From: UBA6627 sp965248675
GTDB lineage: Bacteria > Chloroflexota > Dehalococcoidia > UBA2979
Reading direction: 5' to 3'
Length of the DNA stretch: 64,000 nt
Assembly (NCBI GenBank): GCA_965248675.1
Contig: CBDFJZ010000008.1
Span: 1,116,001-1,180,000 of the forward strand
Shown in pieces: positions 27,147-39,438 of the stretch (position 1 is its first letter; each line of letters opens with the position of its first letter). A program made the translations under genes and the position numbers. Below the pieces are notes generated by a model, which saw only the letters and a list, made by a program, of their open reading frames with translations, was not told the origin of the DNA and ran no database searches.

Positions 27147-27179
27147 GCGGCGGTCCGCCACGCTGCCGCCTGAGGACGC

Positions 27180-27385
27180 CCGAACCGGATGGGGTAACGC
27201 GCGGGTTCGGGCCGTTCGTCCTGCCTGGATCGATCCCGGACGCCACCTGGATCCCGTACGGCTCGCCGCAGGTCAGCCTCGCCAACGTCGAGCGGCGCAT
27301 CAACGAGGGCTTCACGTTCCTGATGGCGGGCCCGACGCGTGAGACCGCCGCTCTCGACCGCGGGCACGAACTCGCCGGGAGGTAG
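27180..27385 (+). pseudogene. C-terminal remnant resembling an HpcH/HpaI aldolase
   Basis: After the alcohol dehydrogenase an open stretch reads VSLANVERRINEGFTFLMAG and ends with TAG at 27383-27385. A segment of this type, with a final helix then INEGFTFLM/LGSD-like strand, closes HpcH/HpaI aldolases. No start codon and no barrel with metal ligands precede it. This is likely a 3' relic. The family call is by eye and could be wrong. Confidence 0.4.
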
Positions 27386-27439
27386 ACCGGTCGGGGCTGG
27401 CTCGCGCCTCGGCGCGACGAGAAGCGGGGTCACCGCCCG

Positions 27440-29279
27440 CTATTGATAGGCGCGCGCCTGCAGCGAATAGAGCTCGGCGTAGAGATCGTCGCGTGCCATC
27501 AGCTCGTCGTGACTCCCGGCCTCGCGAACTCGCCCGCCGTCGAGCACAACGATCAGATCGGCCATGCGGACCGTGGAGAAGCGGTGCGAGACGATCAGGG
27601 TGACCGTTCCCCGGCGCGCGCCGGATCGCGCCTGCTCGCCGAAGCGCTCGAAGAGGGCGCGCTCAGTTGGCGCGTCGATCGCCGCGGTCGGCTCGTCGAA
27701 GACCAGCAGCAGCGGGTGCGGGCGCATGAAGGCGCGGCTGAGCGCCAGCTGTTGCCACTCGCCGCCCGACAGCTCGACGCCGCCGTCCCACGTCTTGCCG
27801 AGCTGAGTCTCGAGCCCCGCCGGCAACGAGGAAAAGACATCGCCCGCTCCGGCACGATCGATCGCCGCCGTGACCTGTTCGCGATCCTCGATCTCCGCGA
27901 GGCGGCCGACGCCCACCGCCTCGTGCGCGAGGAACTCGAAGCGAGCGAAGTCCTGCGGCGCCATGCTGATCGATTGCTGCCAGGCGCTGGGATCGAACCT
28001 TGTGAGCGCCTCGCCGTCGACGAGGATTCGACCGGACGACGGTTCGTAGAAGCGCGCGAGCAGCTTCACGAGGGTCGTTTTGCCGGCGCCGTTCTCGCCG
28101 ACGAGGGCGACGACCGCGCCCGCCGGCAATCGCAGCGAGACGTCGTGCAGGACTTCCGCCTCGGTCCCGGGATAGCAGAACGAGGCGTGTTCCAGGGTGA
28201 CGCCATCGACAAGCGCGGAAGGGACCGAAACGGGGGCGGAGGGAGTGGCGCGACGCACGGCGTCGCGCGAGTAGTCGAGCAGCCAGAGGTAGCGCGTGGT
28301 CTGTTTCGAGACGAGGCGGAGATAGCTTCCGAAGCTGGCCACCGCCATGATCGACCCATTGAACTGGCTCGCGAGCATCACTGCCAACAGCACCTCTCCG
28401 GGCGTCGCCCGCCCCTGGAAGGCCAACCAGAGCACGAGCCCGACCGCGCCGACGAAGCCGGCCGCAAAGATGGCCGCGCCGCCCAGGCGGAGTGCGGAGG
28501 CCTGCAGGTTGGCGCGGTCCGTGTCGCTCACGATCTCCGAGGTGACGCGCTCGTGCCGGGCGAGAAGCTCGTCCGCCAGGCCAAACAGTCGAACCTCCTT
28601 GCCGGAGTTCGCGGCGGTGGCACGCTCGAACAGATGGAGTCGTTCACGGCGGCGCTCGACGTTGTCTTCCCGGGCGCGCTCGTCTACGGCGATTGCGCGG
28701 TTGTCGAGCAGCAGCGCAGGGACGATGACTAGGGGGGGGCAGCAGCGCAGGATGGATCGCAGCCAGCAGCAGCGCGGACCCCACGAGCTGGATGGTGACG
28801 TTCGTGTTCAGCGCCGCGGCATTCGCCAGTTCTCCCAGCAGTCTCCGTCGATCTCGCAGCAGTGAGAGCTCGTCCGTGTAGTGCGGCCACTCGTGATGCT
28901 CAACGCCGGGGATGTCGGCGGTGAGTTTCATCAGGCTCTGATCGACCCGCTGCTGGGCGCGTTCAGAGAGCTTGATCATGTAGTTGAGGTACGTCCGGCT
29001 CGCCAGCATCTGGATTGCACCAGCGCCAGCGAACGCGCCCACGGCGAACAGCACGCCGGGCGTGCTTCCGTCGAGCGCCGCGTCCGCGAGCGCCCCGAGG
29101 GCGTAGGCCACCCCCAGCGCTGCCAGACTCATCAACGTCGCAGCGACGAAGATCACGATCAGCAGAACGGGTGCGGCCTCGTAGGCGAGCGCCATGACGA
29201 TGGCGAGGCCGCGGAACCGCGCGCGCCAGCCGCGCAGTGTCAGCTCGCGCTCGCCTGATGGCGGTGCGCGGTCAGACAT
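27440..29279 (-). CDS. ABC exporter half-transporter (membrane domain plus ATPase), apparent frameshift
   Basis: Two frames make one half-transporter. The N-terminal frame from ATG 29279 carries membrane helices (AAPVLLIVIFVAATLMSLAAL and others). It breaks at a run of eight G (plus strand 28732-28739), and the second frame continues with more helices and a complete ATPase: Walker A GENGAGKT, signature LSGGEWQQ, Walker B LLLVFDEPTAAID and the switch histidine in VSHRFSTV. Removing one base of the run restores one protein of about 612 residues. The start overlaps the stop of the upstream half-transporter by 8 bases, so the two are coupled and probably form a heterodimer. Substrate is unknown. 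Confidence 0.8.
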
Positions 29280-31167
29280 GGATCGGCTCTTGAACGAAGC
29301 GCGAGGCCTGTGCGTCGAACATCTCAGCATAGCGGCCATTGGCCGCGAGCAAGGCGGCGTGCGTGCCGTCCTCGATGACGTGGCCGGCCTCGAGGACGAC
29401 GATGCGGTCCGCGCGGCGCACGGTGGAGAAGCGGTGCGAGATGATGATCGTGGTCAGCCCGCGCGTGATCTCGAGGAACTGATCGTAGAGCTCGGCTTCG
29501 GCGCGCACGTCGAGATGTCCGGTCGGTTCATCGAGGACCAGGATGCCGGCGCCGGCGGAGGCCGCGAACAGCGCTCGGGCGAGCGCGAGCTGCTGCCACT
29601 CGCCATCCGAGATCTCAGAACCGTCGCGATATTGACGCGACAGCCTGGTGTCCCAGCCGTGCGGAAGATCCTCGACTACCGCCAGCGCGCCAGCTTGCCT
29701 CGCCGCGTCGACGAGCGCGTTGTCGTCGTTAGCGCGCTCAATCGCTCCGAACGTGACGTTGTCTCGAGCGCTGAGGTCGTAGCGAGTGAAGTCCTGGAAG
29801 ATCGCGGACACGCGGCGTTGCCAGGCGTGGGGCTCGATCTGGCGCAGGTCAACGCCGTCGACGGTGATGCGGCCCTCGGTCGGCTCATAAAGCCCCGCAA
29901 GCAGCTGGACCAGCGTCGTCTTACCGGCGCCGTTGGCGCCGACGATTGCGAGTGAACGGCCGGCCGGGATCGAGAGATCGAGCTCGCTGAGCACCTCGGT
30001 CTCGGCGCCGGGATAGCGGAAGCTGAGGCCCTCGAGCCGGAGTTCGCGGACCGGCATCTCGGCAGGCGACGCAACGCCCGATGCAGCGCTGGACTCCGCA
30101 GCCGCGGCGTCCCGTTCAAGCTCGAGGACGGCGGGGAGGGCATCGGTGCCGTTGGCAAGTACGAAATCGTGGTTCCCGCGCGCGAGGATCGCGCCAGCGC
30201 CGGGAACGGCGAGCGCGAAGATGATCAGTTCACCGAGGCCAATGTCACCGTTCGCCGCGGCGGTCCCGACGAACGCGAGCACCACGAGGTTCGCCGCGCC
30301 GACCGCGATGACCGAGAGGACGAAGGAGCGGTTCCCGCGGGCGCGCTCCTCCCAGACCAGCTCCATGACGCGAAGCCATTCCCGAGCGAAGCGACCGCTC
30401 AGCCCGGTGCTCAGACCCCAGATACGCACGTCCTTCGCGGTCTCGGGGCGCAGGGCGAGATCGCGCCAGTAGTCGCCGCGGCGGGCGACGTCGGCCTGGC
30501 CAGTGAGGACCTCGGTCACTCGAAGGAACTCGCGCCGCTGAACGTGCGAGGCGATGAGCACGATCAGGAAGAGACCGAGCGCGAGTCTCACGTCGAAGCT
30601 CGCTAGCACGACTGTGTAGCTGATGCTCAACAGCCAGTTGCCCGCCATGAACGCGAGCGCGCCGAGCGCGACGCCGGGCGAGAACCTCTCGAGGCCCGAG
30701 AGCGCCTGTGTGCGGTGCAGGAGATCCTGCGTCTGTGAGTCCTCGAGATGAGCGATACCGAACGGCCGGTTGAGCGCCCGCATCACCCGCTGCCCCAGGT
30801 GGAGGTTGACGCGCAGCCCGAGGGAGTACGCGACGGCGCCGCGCGTGCGGAAGGTCGCGTGCATGGCGACGGTCAAGCCGCCCACCGTGAGCAGCCATGC
30901 GATGGACGTACGCGCGGCCTCGGAGCCGGAGCCGCCGGCGATCGCCTCGGGGACGCTAGCGGCGAGCTGTCCGATCGCGATCGTGATGGCCAGCGGGAGG
31001 GCCGTCCCTAACAGCACGCCAAGCGCGAGGACAACCGCCAGCAGGCGATGAACCCTCGGCAGGAGGAGCGCGAGCCGGACGTAGGGGACGAGGCTCGCCC
31101 AGAAGGCGCTGATCATCCTGAGAACCCCCAGCGACGGCGCGAAGCTGTTGTGCACCGTGATCCGCAT
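29272..31167 (-). CDS. ABC exporter half-transporter with degenerate signature motif
   Basis: The 631-residue product has an N-terminal membrane domain with about six helices and a C-terminal ATPase domain: Walker A GANGAGKT, Q-loop FQDFTRYD, Walker B and D-loop ILVLDEPTGHLD, and HRFSTV. The signature reads ISDGEWQQ instead of LSGGQ, with Asp for the second glycine position, whereas its partner keeps LSGGE. In heterodimeric exporters such asymmetry usually means that only one ATP site is fully active. Lipids, peptides or drugs are possible cargo. It is the first gene of the two-gene unit; its promoter should lie in 31168-31531. Confidence 0.9.
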   Translation of the reverse strand: MRITVHNSFAPSLGVLRMISAFWASLVPYVRLALLLPRVHRLLAVVLALGVLLGTALPLAITIAIGQLAASVPEAIAGGSGSEAARTSIAWLLTVGGLTVAMHATFRTRGAVAYSLGLRVNLHLGQRVMRALNRPFGIAHLEDSQTQDLLHRTQALSGLERFSPGVALGALAFMAGNWLLSISYTVVLASFDVRLALGLFLIVLIASHVQRREFLRVTEVLTGQADVARRGDYWRDLALRPETAKDVRIWGLSTGLSGRFAREWLRVMELVWEERARGNRSFVLSVIAVGAANLVVLAFVGTAAANGDIGLGELIIFALAVPGAGAILARGNHDFVLANGTDALPAVLELERDAAAAESSAASGVASPAEMPVRELRLEGLSFRYPGAETEVLSELDLSIPAGRSLAIVGANGAGKTTLVQLLAGLYEPTEGRITVDGVDLRQIEPHAWQRRVSAIFQDFTRYDLSARDNVTFGAIERANDDNALVDAARQAGALAVVEDLPHGWDTRLSRQYRDGSEISDGEWQQLALARALFAASAGAGILVLDEPTGHLDVRAEAELYDQFLEITRGLTTIIISHRFSTVRRADRIVVLEAGHVIEDGTHAALLAANGRYAEMFDAQASRFVQEPIHV

Positions 31168-31531
31168 CCCCTGGCGGTTGGGCCGGCATAATTCACCCGC
31201 TCTGGCTGCATCACCCTCTCTGGGGGCGGCGTCGGCGGGCGCCTTTGCTCACCTTTCACTTCTATCACAGCCGTGCTCCGGCGTGCCTCGCGACCGTGGA
31301 TCGCGGCGGGGCACCTACTTGAGGTCGACGATCACCTGCCCCGGACACCAGTGCGGATGCCGTCGGGAGACGATCCATCGGCGAACGCGGCGGCGCGCAA
31401 TCACGGGTTTCTCCGAATACGTGATCGAAGTCCGCGAGACGACCAGACTCGAAGGAAACCTTTCGCCTCCACCGTGCGTTCTGAGGGCGAATGGGTCCGT
31501 TGTCACCCCTCCCCCGCCAGAGGATGAATAG
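31168..31531. other. Divergent intergenic region
   Basis: These 364 bases separate the ABC exporter unit (minus) from the TPR gene (plus). I see no coding sequence, RNA gene or convincing promoter pair; both divergent promoters should be here. Confidence 0.6.
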
Positions 31532-32434
31532 ATGGTCCAGCGAGCCGAGACAGCCAACCCCCGCCGCCGCAAGCAACTGACCGACGAGGCGATCCGCCTC
31601 GCGATGGCCGGCGACTGGAAGGCGGCCGCCTCGGCGAACTCGACGATCCTCGATGACTTCCCCGACGACGTGGAAGCAGCGAACCGCCTAGGGAAGGCGC
31701 TGACCGAGCTCGGCCGGCCGAAGAAAGCGGTCGAGGCGTACCGGCGCGCGCTGAAGATCGACTCGTTCAACGCGATCGCTCGCAAGAATCTCGAGCGCCT
31801 CGAACAGAGTGCGAGCAAGCCCTCGCCGAAGGCGAAAGCTAAGGCCAGAACAACGAAGAAAAACGCCAAGACCGCCGAACGCGGGCCGACCGGCGCGCTT
31901 GTCGCCTCGGCGACGGCGGCCGAGTTCCGCCTGCAGCAGGCGAACCCTGTCGAGATCGCGAAACACGAGCCCGGCGAAACCGCCGCGCTGCAACCGAACC
32001 CGCGCGGCGTCGCTGTCATTTCCGCGGACGACGCGATCCTCGGCTACATCGAGCCCAAAGCCGGGCTGCGACTGAAGCGGATGACCGAAGGCGGCAACCA
32101 TTACGAGGTCACGATCGACGCGGACGGCAACGCGGTCGTGTTCATCCGCGAGACGCACCGCGACCCCTCACTCGTGGGTCAGACCTCGTTCCTCCCGCCC
32201 GCGGAGGCGAAACGGCGCGCACCGCGCGCGTATACGCGGCGCTCCGCGCTGGTTGAGGAGGACGCCCCCGACCTCGGCCAGGACAACGAGGACGAGAACC
32301 CGCTCGGAGAGCTGCGAGAGGTCGAGCCCATCGAGGAGGTCGACGACGACGACATGAGCGACGAGCTCGAGGACGGCGATCCGGGGACGGACCCGGCGGA
32401 CGTCGACGTGCCCGAGGAGGAAGAGGAAGCCTAA
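31532..32434 (+). CDS. TPR protein with Lys-rich linker and acidic tail
   Basis: The 300-residue product begins with two TPR-like repeats (about 15-90; GDWKAAASANSTIL, GRPKKAVEAYRRALKID). A Lys/Ala-rich linker follows (about 95-115), then a compact beta-rich domain around 155-215 (AILGYIEPKAGLRLKRM, YEVTIDADGNAVVFI), and a very acidic tail (LEDGDPGT, PEEEEEA). The basic-then-acidic layout suggests nucleic-acid or ribosome association, but no known motif proves it. It is the first gene of the housekeeping block. Function unknown. Confidence 0.75.
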   Translation: MVQRAETANPRRRKQLTDEAIRLAMAGDWKAAASANSTILDDFPDDVEAANRLGKALTELGRPKKAVEAYRRALKIDSFNAIARKNLERLEQSASKPSPKAKAKARTTKKNAKTAERGPTGALVASATAAEFRLQQANPVEIAKHEPGETAALQPNPRGVAVISADDAILGYIEPKAGLRLKRMTEGGNHYEVTIDADGNAVVFIRETHRDPSLVGQTSFLPPAEAKRRAPRAYTRRSALVEEDAPDLGQDNEDENPLGELREVEPIEEVDDDDMSDELEDGDPGTDPADVDVPEEEEEA

Positions 32435-32455
32435 GGCCTCCCGCCGCTCCGGCGC

Positions 32456-32461
32456 TACGAT
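32456..32461 (+). promoter_or_regulatory. -10 box for a likely leaderless transcript
   Basis: TACGAT lies exactly 6 bases before ATG 32468 with no ribosome-binding sequence between them, which places transcription start at the ATG. Confidence 0.5.
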
Positions 32462-32467
32462 GCGCCG

Positions 32468-33214
32468 ATGAGCGACGATCCTCGCCCTCGTATCTTAATC
32501 TCGCGTGCCGAGGAGGTCCTCGGCGAGCGGTGGGGCGACTACGCCGACTGCATCGAGCGCGCCGGCGGCGAACCCGTCGCCGCGGACCTTGGAGCGGATG
32601 GCGGGATCGAGGCGCTTGCGCCGTTCGCCGGCGTCGTGGTGACGGCTGGCGTTGACCTCGATCCGGCGCGCTACGGCGAGGAGCGGTCAGACCGCGTGCG
32701 CGAGGTGAACGCGGAACGAGACGCGTTCGAGGAAGGCCTCCTCGATCTGGCGCGCGCGCGGGACCTGCCGATCCTCGCGATCTGCCGAGGGCAACAGATC
32801 TTCAACACCTCGCGCGGCGGCACGGTGCTGCAACACCTCGAGCAGCGCGAGCCGCACCGGGCGCGCTACGCGCCGGATGGCGAGTCGATCGACTCTGGCT
32901 GGCACGACGTCGCGGTGGCGCGCGGATCGCTGCTGGCGAGCGTGACCGCCGCCGAGACGATCCACGTGAATTCTCGGCACCACCAGGCGGTGCTGACCTC
33001 GACGGTCGCACCCGGCCTCGTGGTCAGCGGGTCCGCGGAGCAGGACGTGGCGGAGGCGATCGAGGATCCGGAGATGACCTGGGCGCTCGGCATCCAGTGG
33101 CACCCGGAGCGCCCGGAGATGGCGGACAACCCCTCGTTGCAGCGCGAGTCGACTGCGATCTTCGAGGCGTTTGTTGCGGCCTGCGTGGCGAGGGTGCAGG
33201 CCCAGCCCGCATGA
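32468..33214 (+). CDS. Class I glutamine amidotransferase-like peptidase (gamma-Glu-GABA hydrolase family C26)
   Basis: The 248-residue cytoplasmic hydrolase carries the triad of peptidase family C26: Cys106 in LAICRGQQ, His212 and Glu214 in QWHPERP. VVTAGVDLDPARYGEE matches the conserved N-terminal region of PuuD-type enzymes, which cleave gamma-glutamyl bonds of compounds such as gamma-glutamyl-GABA. The stop overlaps the following gamma-glutamylcyclotransferase gene (ATGA), and both families act on gamma-glutamyl compounds, so a joint role in their breakdown is likely. The mRNA is probably leaderless. Confidence 0.88.
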   Translation: MSDDPRPRILISRAEEVLGERWGDYADCIERAGGEPVAADLGADGGIEALAPFAGVVVTAGVDLDPARYGEERSDRVREVNAERDAFEEGLLDLARARDLPILAICRGQQIFNTSRGGTVLQHLEQREPHRARYAPDGESIDSGWHDVAVARGSLLASVTAAETIHVNSRHHQAVLTSTVAPGLVVSGSAEQDVAEAIEDPEMTWALGIQWHPERPEMADNPSLQRESTAIFEAFVAACVARVQAQPA

Positions 33215-33702
33215 CCACGCCGTTCCTGTACTTCGGCTACGGCTCGAACCTCGATCAAGGGCGGTTGCACATCCACTGCCCGTCAGCGCGGCTGGTCGCG
33301 ATCGCGCGACTCGCCGATCATCGGCTCGCCTTCAGCATCGAGAGCAAGAACACCTGGCACGGCGGCGTCGCCGACATCCGTCCAGAGTCGGGTCGCGAGG
33401 TGTGGGGCGCGCTCTGGTCGATCGATAACGGACATTCAGAGCCGCTGGACCGGCAGGAGGGGGTGTTCCGCGATCCGCCAGCCTACGAACGGATCGTCGT
33501 GGACCTCGAAACCGCGGCAGGCGATCGCGTGAGCTGCCGTTCGTACCGGGTCGTCGACCCGCACCCCGCCGGGTTCCTGCCGTCACCGGCCTATCGCGAG
33601 ACGATCCTGCGCGGCGCGCACGCGCTGGGACTGCCCGAGGACTACCAGCGTGACCTCGAGGCGATCGGCCACAACGGCTTCGACGGCGGCGGGCCGCATT
33701 AG
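33211..33702 (+). CDS. Gamma-glutamylcyclotransferase-like protein
   Basis: The 163-residue product has the YGSNLD substrate-binding loop near residues 10-15 and a glutamate in DRQEGVFR at the expected catalytic position, as in the gamma-glutamylcyclotransferase/AIG2 fold that releases 5-oxoproline. It starts at ATG 33211, overlapping the upstream stop by 4 bases, so translation is coupled to the C26 hydrolase gene. The pair probably handles gamma-glutamyl amines or peptides. Confidence 0.85.
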   Translation: MTTPFLYFGYGSNLDQGRLHIHCPSARLVAIARLADHRLAFSIESKNTWHGGVADIRPESGREVWGALWSIDNGHSEPLDRQEGVFRDPPAYERIVVDLETAAGDRVSCRSYRVVDPHPAGFLPSPAYRETILRGAHALGLPEDYQRDLEAIGHNGFDGGGPH

Positions 33703-33769
33703 TTACCCGCCAGGTAATCGCGCCGGTTCGTCGCCGCGCCATACGATCGGATCGGGCGAGGAGGCCGCG

Positions 33770-34111
33770 ATGTTCGAAGCGATCGTCGACTTCCCGTACC
33801 GCGCCGGACCGGCCGGCATCATGGCGTTGATCGGCCTCGTGCTGGCTGTACGAGGCGGCCGACTGGGCTGGCGATGGGCGCGCCATCACGACTCGACCCA
33901 GAACCTGCGCTTCGTTCGCGGCCTCAGACTGGTTGTGATCGGACTCACGCTGCTCTCGGTCGCCGCCGCCTGGCAGTGGCACATCCTTTGGCTGTTCGTG
34001 CTGGCGCTCGCGATCGCGTTCGAGGAAATCCTCGAATCCTCGATCCACGCGTTCGCGATCAGGCGCGGGCTTCGCCTCGAAGCCGAACAGCGGTCTCGTA
34101 ACGCCGCCTGA
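33770..34111 (+). CDS. Small membrane protein, about three helices
   Basis: The 113-residue product has hydrophobic segments at about 14-28, 51-69 and 70-88, separated by a basic loop (RGGRLGWRWARHH) and followed by a charged tail rich in Glu/Arg. ATG 33770 has GGCGAGGAGG upstream. No family is recognised. It stands alone on the plus strand between the glutamyl-compound genes and a frameshifted secreted protein. Confidence 0.65.
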   Translation: MFEAIVDFPYRAGPAGIMALIGLVLAVRGGRLGWRWARHHDSTQNLRFVRGLRLVVIGLTLLSVAAAWQWHILWLFVLALAIAFEEILESSIHAFAIRRGLRLEAEQRSRNAA

Positions 34112-34178
34112 CACTGCACGAGCGGGAACCAACCCACCCCCGTCGGTGTACCTCTCTTGAAACCCCTGGGAGGTCACC

Positions 34179-35125
34179 ATGCTGCGAGCCGTCCATCTCT
34201 GGCTGCCCGCCGTCGCCATGCTCGTCACGTTCGGCGCAGTCACGATCGTGCTCACGATGGAGCCGGCCGCGTCGGCATCCTCGCCGCTGCCAGCGCCCGT
34301 GGCCGCGGTCGCGAATACCGCTCCGGCTGCTGCCGAAGCGCCTTCGGAGCCCGCGCCAGCCCTCGACAGCGTCGCCGTTGAGGCACCCGCGGTGCCGAGA
34401 CCGCGCGGCATCCTCACCTACCTGGCGGGCGACGGGACCTATGTCGCCGTCCGGGCGGCCGTTCCGACGGACCAGGTCGAGATCACCGAACTCAACACCG
34501 AGGCCAGCGCGCTGTCCGGTGCCGGCGGCGTTTACGCCTCACCCGATCGCCGGTACGAAGCGACCGTCCGGCGGGACGAGACCGGCGTCTGGCTCGACGT
34601 CAGCTCCGACAGCGCAACCATCCAGACGCTGGGGATTGCCGGCCCCGACGACCGTGCTGCGGTCGCCGGAACCAAGGCGCTCGCGGCAGCCGTCGAGGGC
34701 GTCCCGCTGACCGTCGCGTGGTCTCCGGATTCGCGCTACCTCGCGTACGGCAGCATCACCGGGGCGCCGTTCTCGCTTGCCGTTGTCCGCATCGAGGGCT
34801 GGGACTTTACCTTCCGCCGGGTCGCTGGTGGGTACGTCGGCGAACTCGCCGGGCGCCGGACTCCAGCCGCCTCGCCGTCTCGACCTACGAGATCGACCGC
34901 CTCGACCACACGGTGCTGATGTACAACCCGGATGGCGGCTCGATCCGCCGCCTGATCGATGGCTGCGCCGTCGTCTGGGCGCCGGACAGCGACTTCCTCG
35001 CGGTCCACCGCGAACCGAGCATCGCCAGTGGCGTGTGGATTACCTCGCCCGATGGCGTGACCCAGATCGAGGCCACCGGCGACGCGCACGCCGTCCCGAT
35101 CGCGTGGGTGCGGCAGACGTCGTAA
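34179..35125 (+). pseudogene. Secreted propeller-like protein, single frameshift
   Basis: From ATG 34179 (GGGAGG upstream) the first frame gives a signal anchor (about 10-30), an Ala/Pro-rich linker and TolB-like strands with VAWSPDSRYLAYGS. It breaks near 34850; the second frame resumes with APDSSRLAVSTYEID and VVWAPDSDFLAVHRE, and ends at 35125. Both parts carry the same WxPDS repeat of WD40/TolB-type propellers, so they belong to one protein. Restoring one base before GGGCGCCGG yields WAPDS in frame. The repair would give an extracytoplasmic protein of about 315 residues. Confidence 0.7.
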
Positions 35126-35277
35126 GCGCGGTCTCGATGCAGCACGCACGACCGTCAGCGCGCCGAACCGGGCCACGTCCGATCGGTGAAGCTCGGAGGC
35201 GCCTGCCAACCGGCCAGCAGGGCCGTCCGGATAGGTTCGCTGACCCAGGGAACTGAGCTTCCGGGGGCCGGGAAAAC

Positions 35278-35293
35278 GCCCGCTGTAGCGGGC
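35278..35293 (+). promoter_or_regulatory. GC hairpin and -10-like box upstream of gyrA
   Basis: GCCCGC and GCGGGC pair around TGTA. A TAGAAT box follows at 35302-35307, about 68 bases before the gyrA start. The hairpin could end upstream transcription or shape the promoter region. No T-run follows it. Confidence 0.35.
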
Positions 35294-35374
35294 TCGACTG
35301 ATAGAATTGGTGTACTCCCCACGACGTGATCCAGGTACGGGCGTGACCGCCACTCGCGGTCACCAACCGACGGA

Positions 35375-37873
<2,499 letters not shown>

Positions 37874-37921
37874 GGCACCTCGGGTCGGCGGCCGGGGTTC
37901 CGGCTGTCCGGTGCTCGTCCC

Positions 37922-37927
37922 TAGAAT
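37922..37927 (+). promoter_or_regulatory. -10 box for a likely leaderless thiL transcript
   Basis: TAGAAT lies exactly 6 bases before ATG 37934, with no ribosome site between, as at three other genes in this window. Confidence 0.5.
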
Positions 37928-37933
37928 CGCCAG

Positions 37934-38953
37934 ATGGTAGACGACCCCAACGCCGACACGCTCGGAGAGTTCGCGCTGATCGCGAGGATCATCGCGCGAC
38001 TCGGCGACGTCGCCGCGACCGACATCCTCGTGCCGCCCGGCGACGACGCCGCGATCTGGCTCGCCGATTCCCGAGGCGTTGTCGCGACGATCGACGCGCT
38101 AACCGAGGGCACCCACTGGCGCGCCGACACGATGCGGCTCGAGGACGTCGGTTGGCGCGCCGTGACCGCGAATGTCTCCGACCTCGCGGCAATGGGCGCC
38201 GATCCGGGCTACCTGCTGGTCGCCGCCAGCCTCGGTCCGTCGATCACGCCCGCCGACCTCGATGCCTTCGTCGACGGCATGGCGGCGTCCTGCCGCGCTC
38301 ACGACGTTCGCATCGCCGGCGGCGACATCGTGCGAGGCGGCACGACAACGTTCACCATCGCGGCCTACGGCAGCGCCAACCTCGAGGACGGCGAGCTGCG
38401 CACGCTGCGGCGCGACACCGCGCAGGCCGGCGACTCTGTCGCCGTCTCCGGGCACCCGGGCGCCTCGGCCGCGGGCCTGGCGCTGATCGATCGCGGGCAA
38501 ACCGACGAGCCGGAAGCGGCCGATCTGATCGAGGCCCACCGCCGTCCACGAGCTCGCACCGCACTCGGGCAGCAGGCGATCGCGGCCGGGATCGCGTGCG
38601 CGATCGACGTGTCCGATGGCCTGTTGCAGGACCTCGACCACGTCGCCGACCAGTCGGGTGTCGGCATCGAGATCGACTGCGCGTCAGTGCCCGTCCACCC
38701 GGCCGCCGAGCAGCTCCTCGGGACGGCGGAAGCCCTCGATCTGGCGCTCGGCGGCGGCGAGGACTTCGAGCTCGTGCTCGTCGGCGAAGCGAGCCAGCTC
38801 GAGACCCTCGGTGACCGCGTAACCGTCATCGGACGCGTGGTGACCGAGCATCCGGGTGAGACGGTCGCCTTCGACGCGAGCGGGGCCGCGTACCAACCCG
38901 CGCGCCGAGGCTGGGACCAGCTCGCGACGAACGACGGCAAGGCCGGATCGTGA
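37934..38953 (+). CDS. thiL: Thiamine-monophosphate kinase
   Basis: The 339-residue enzyme phosphorylates thiamine monophosphate to the diphosphate cofactor. It belongs to the PurM/SelD fold: GDDAAIW in the N-terminal metal/ATP loop, ITPADLDAFVDGM, the conserved GGDIVRG and AIDVSDGLLQDLDH, and GGGEDFELV near the C-terminus, all as in ThiL. The stop overlaps tsaE by 4 bases, and the thiL-tsaE-tsaB run is a common arrangement in GC-rich bacteria. No TPP riboswitch is seen upstream; the transcript is probably leaderless. Confidence 0.95.
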   Translation: MVDDPNADTLGEFALIARIIARLGDVAATDILVPPGDDAAIWLADSRGVVATIDALTEGTHWRADTMRLEDVGWRAVTANVSDLAAMGADPGYLLVAASLGPSITPADLDAFVDGMAASCRAHDVRIAGGDIVRGGTTTFTIAAYGSANLEDGELRTLRRDTAQAGDSVAVSGHPGASAAGLALIDRGQTDEPEAADLIEAHRRPRARTALGQQAIAAGIACAIDVSDGLLQDLDHVADQSGVGIEIDCASVPVHPAAEQLLGTAEALDLALGGGEDFELVLVGEASQLETLGDRVTVIGRVVTEHPGETVAFDASGAAYQPARRGWDQLATNDGKAGS

Positions 38954-39438
38954 GCACCGCGAACCGTGTGAGCTTCGAGACCGCCAGTGTCGCGAAGACG
39001 CGCGCCTTCGGGAAGAGGCTGGCACGGCTGCTTCGCCCCGGTGACGTGGTGCTGCTGCAGGGTCCGCTCGGCGCCGGCAAGACCGCGCTCGCTCAGGGGA
39101 TCGGTCAGGGCCTCGGCCTCGAGTCGGACGTGACCAGCCCGACGTTCATCCTCGTGGCGGCGCACCCGGCAGCGGGTGATGGCACGCCGCTCTACCACGC
39201 CGACCTGTACCGGCTGACCGACCCGTTCGAGGTGGTCGATCTGCACCTCGAGGAGCAGGCCGCTGACGGCATCCTGGTCGTCGAGTGGCCGGAACGCGCC
39301 CTGGACGAGCTGCCAGCGGAACACGTACTGATCGTGATCGAGACGGACCCCCAGCAGCCGGATGCGCGGCGCCTCACCTGCGTCGCCTCGGGGGTCCGGT
39401 ATCAGCAGCTGCTCGATGGATTGCAGGCTCGACGATGA
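38950..39438 (+). CDS. tsaE: tRNA threonylcarbamoyladenosine ATPase TsaE
   Basis: This 162-residue P-loop ATPase works with TsaB and TsaD to add threonylcarbamoyl to A37 of ANN-reading tRNAs. Walker A is GPLGAGKT near residues 38-45, followed by SPTFILV and the Walker-B-like LYHADLYRL; VVEWPER matches the family's conserved Glu-Trp segment. GTG 38950 overlaps the thiL stop by 4 bases, and its own stop overlaps tsaB by 4. Confidence 0.95.
   Translation: MSTANRVSFETASVAKTRAFGKRLARLLRPGDVVLLQGPLGAGKTALAQGIGQGLGLESDVTSPTFILVAAHPAAGDGTPLYHADLYRLTDPFEVVDLHLEEQAADGILVVEWPERALDELPAEHVLIVIETDPQQPDARRLTCVASGVRYQQLLDGLQARR

Noticed and set aside
26435..27385. A 316-codon plus-strand frame overlapping the alcohol dehydrogenase
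   Set aside because: It is a shadow of the dehydrogenase for most of its length; only the part after 27180 resembles a protein, listed as a remnant.
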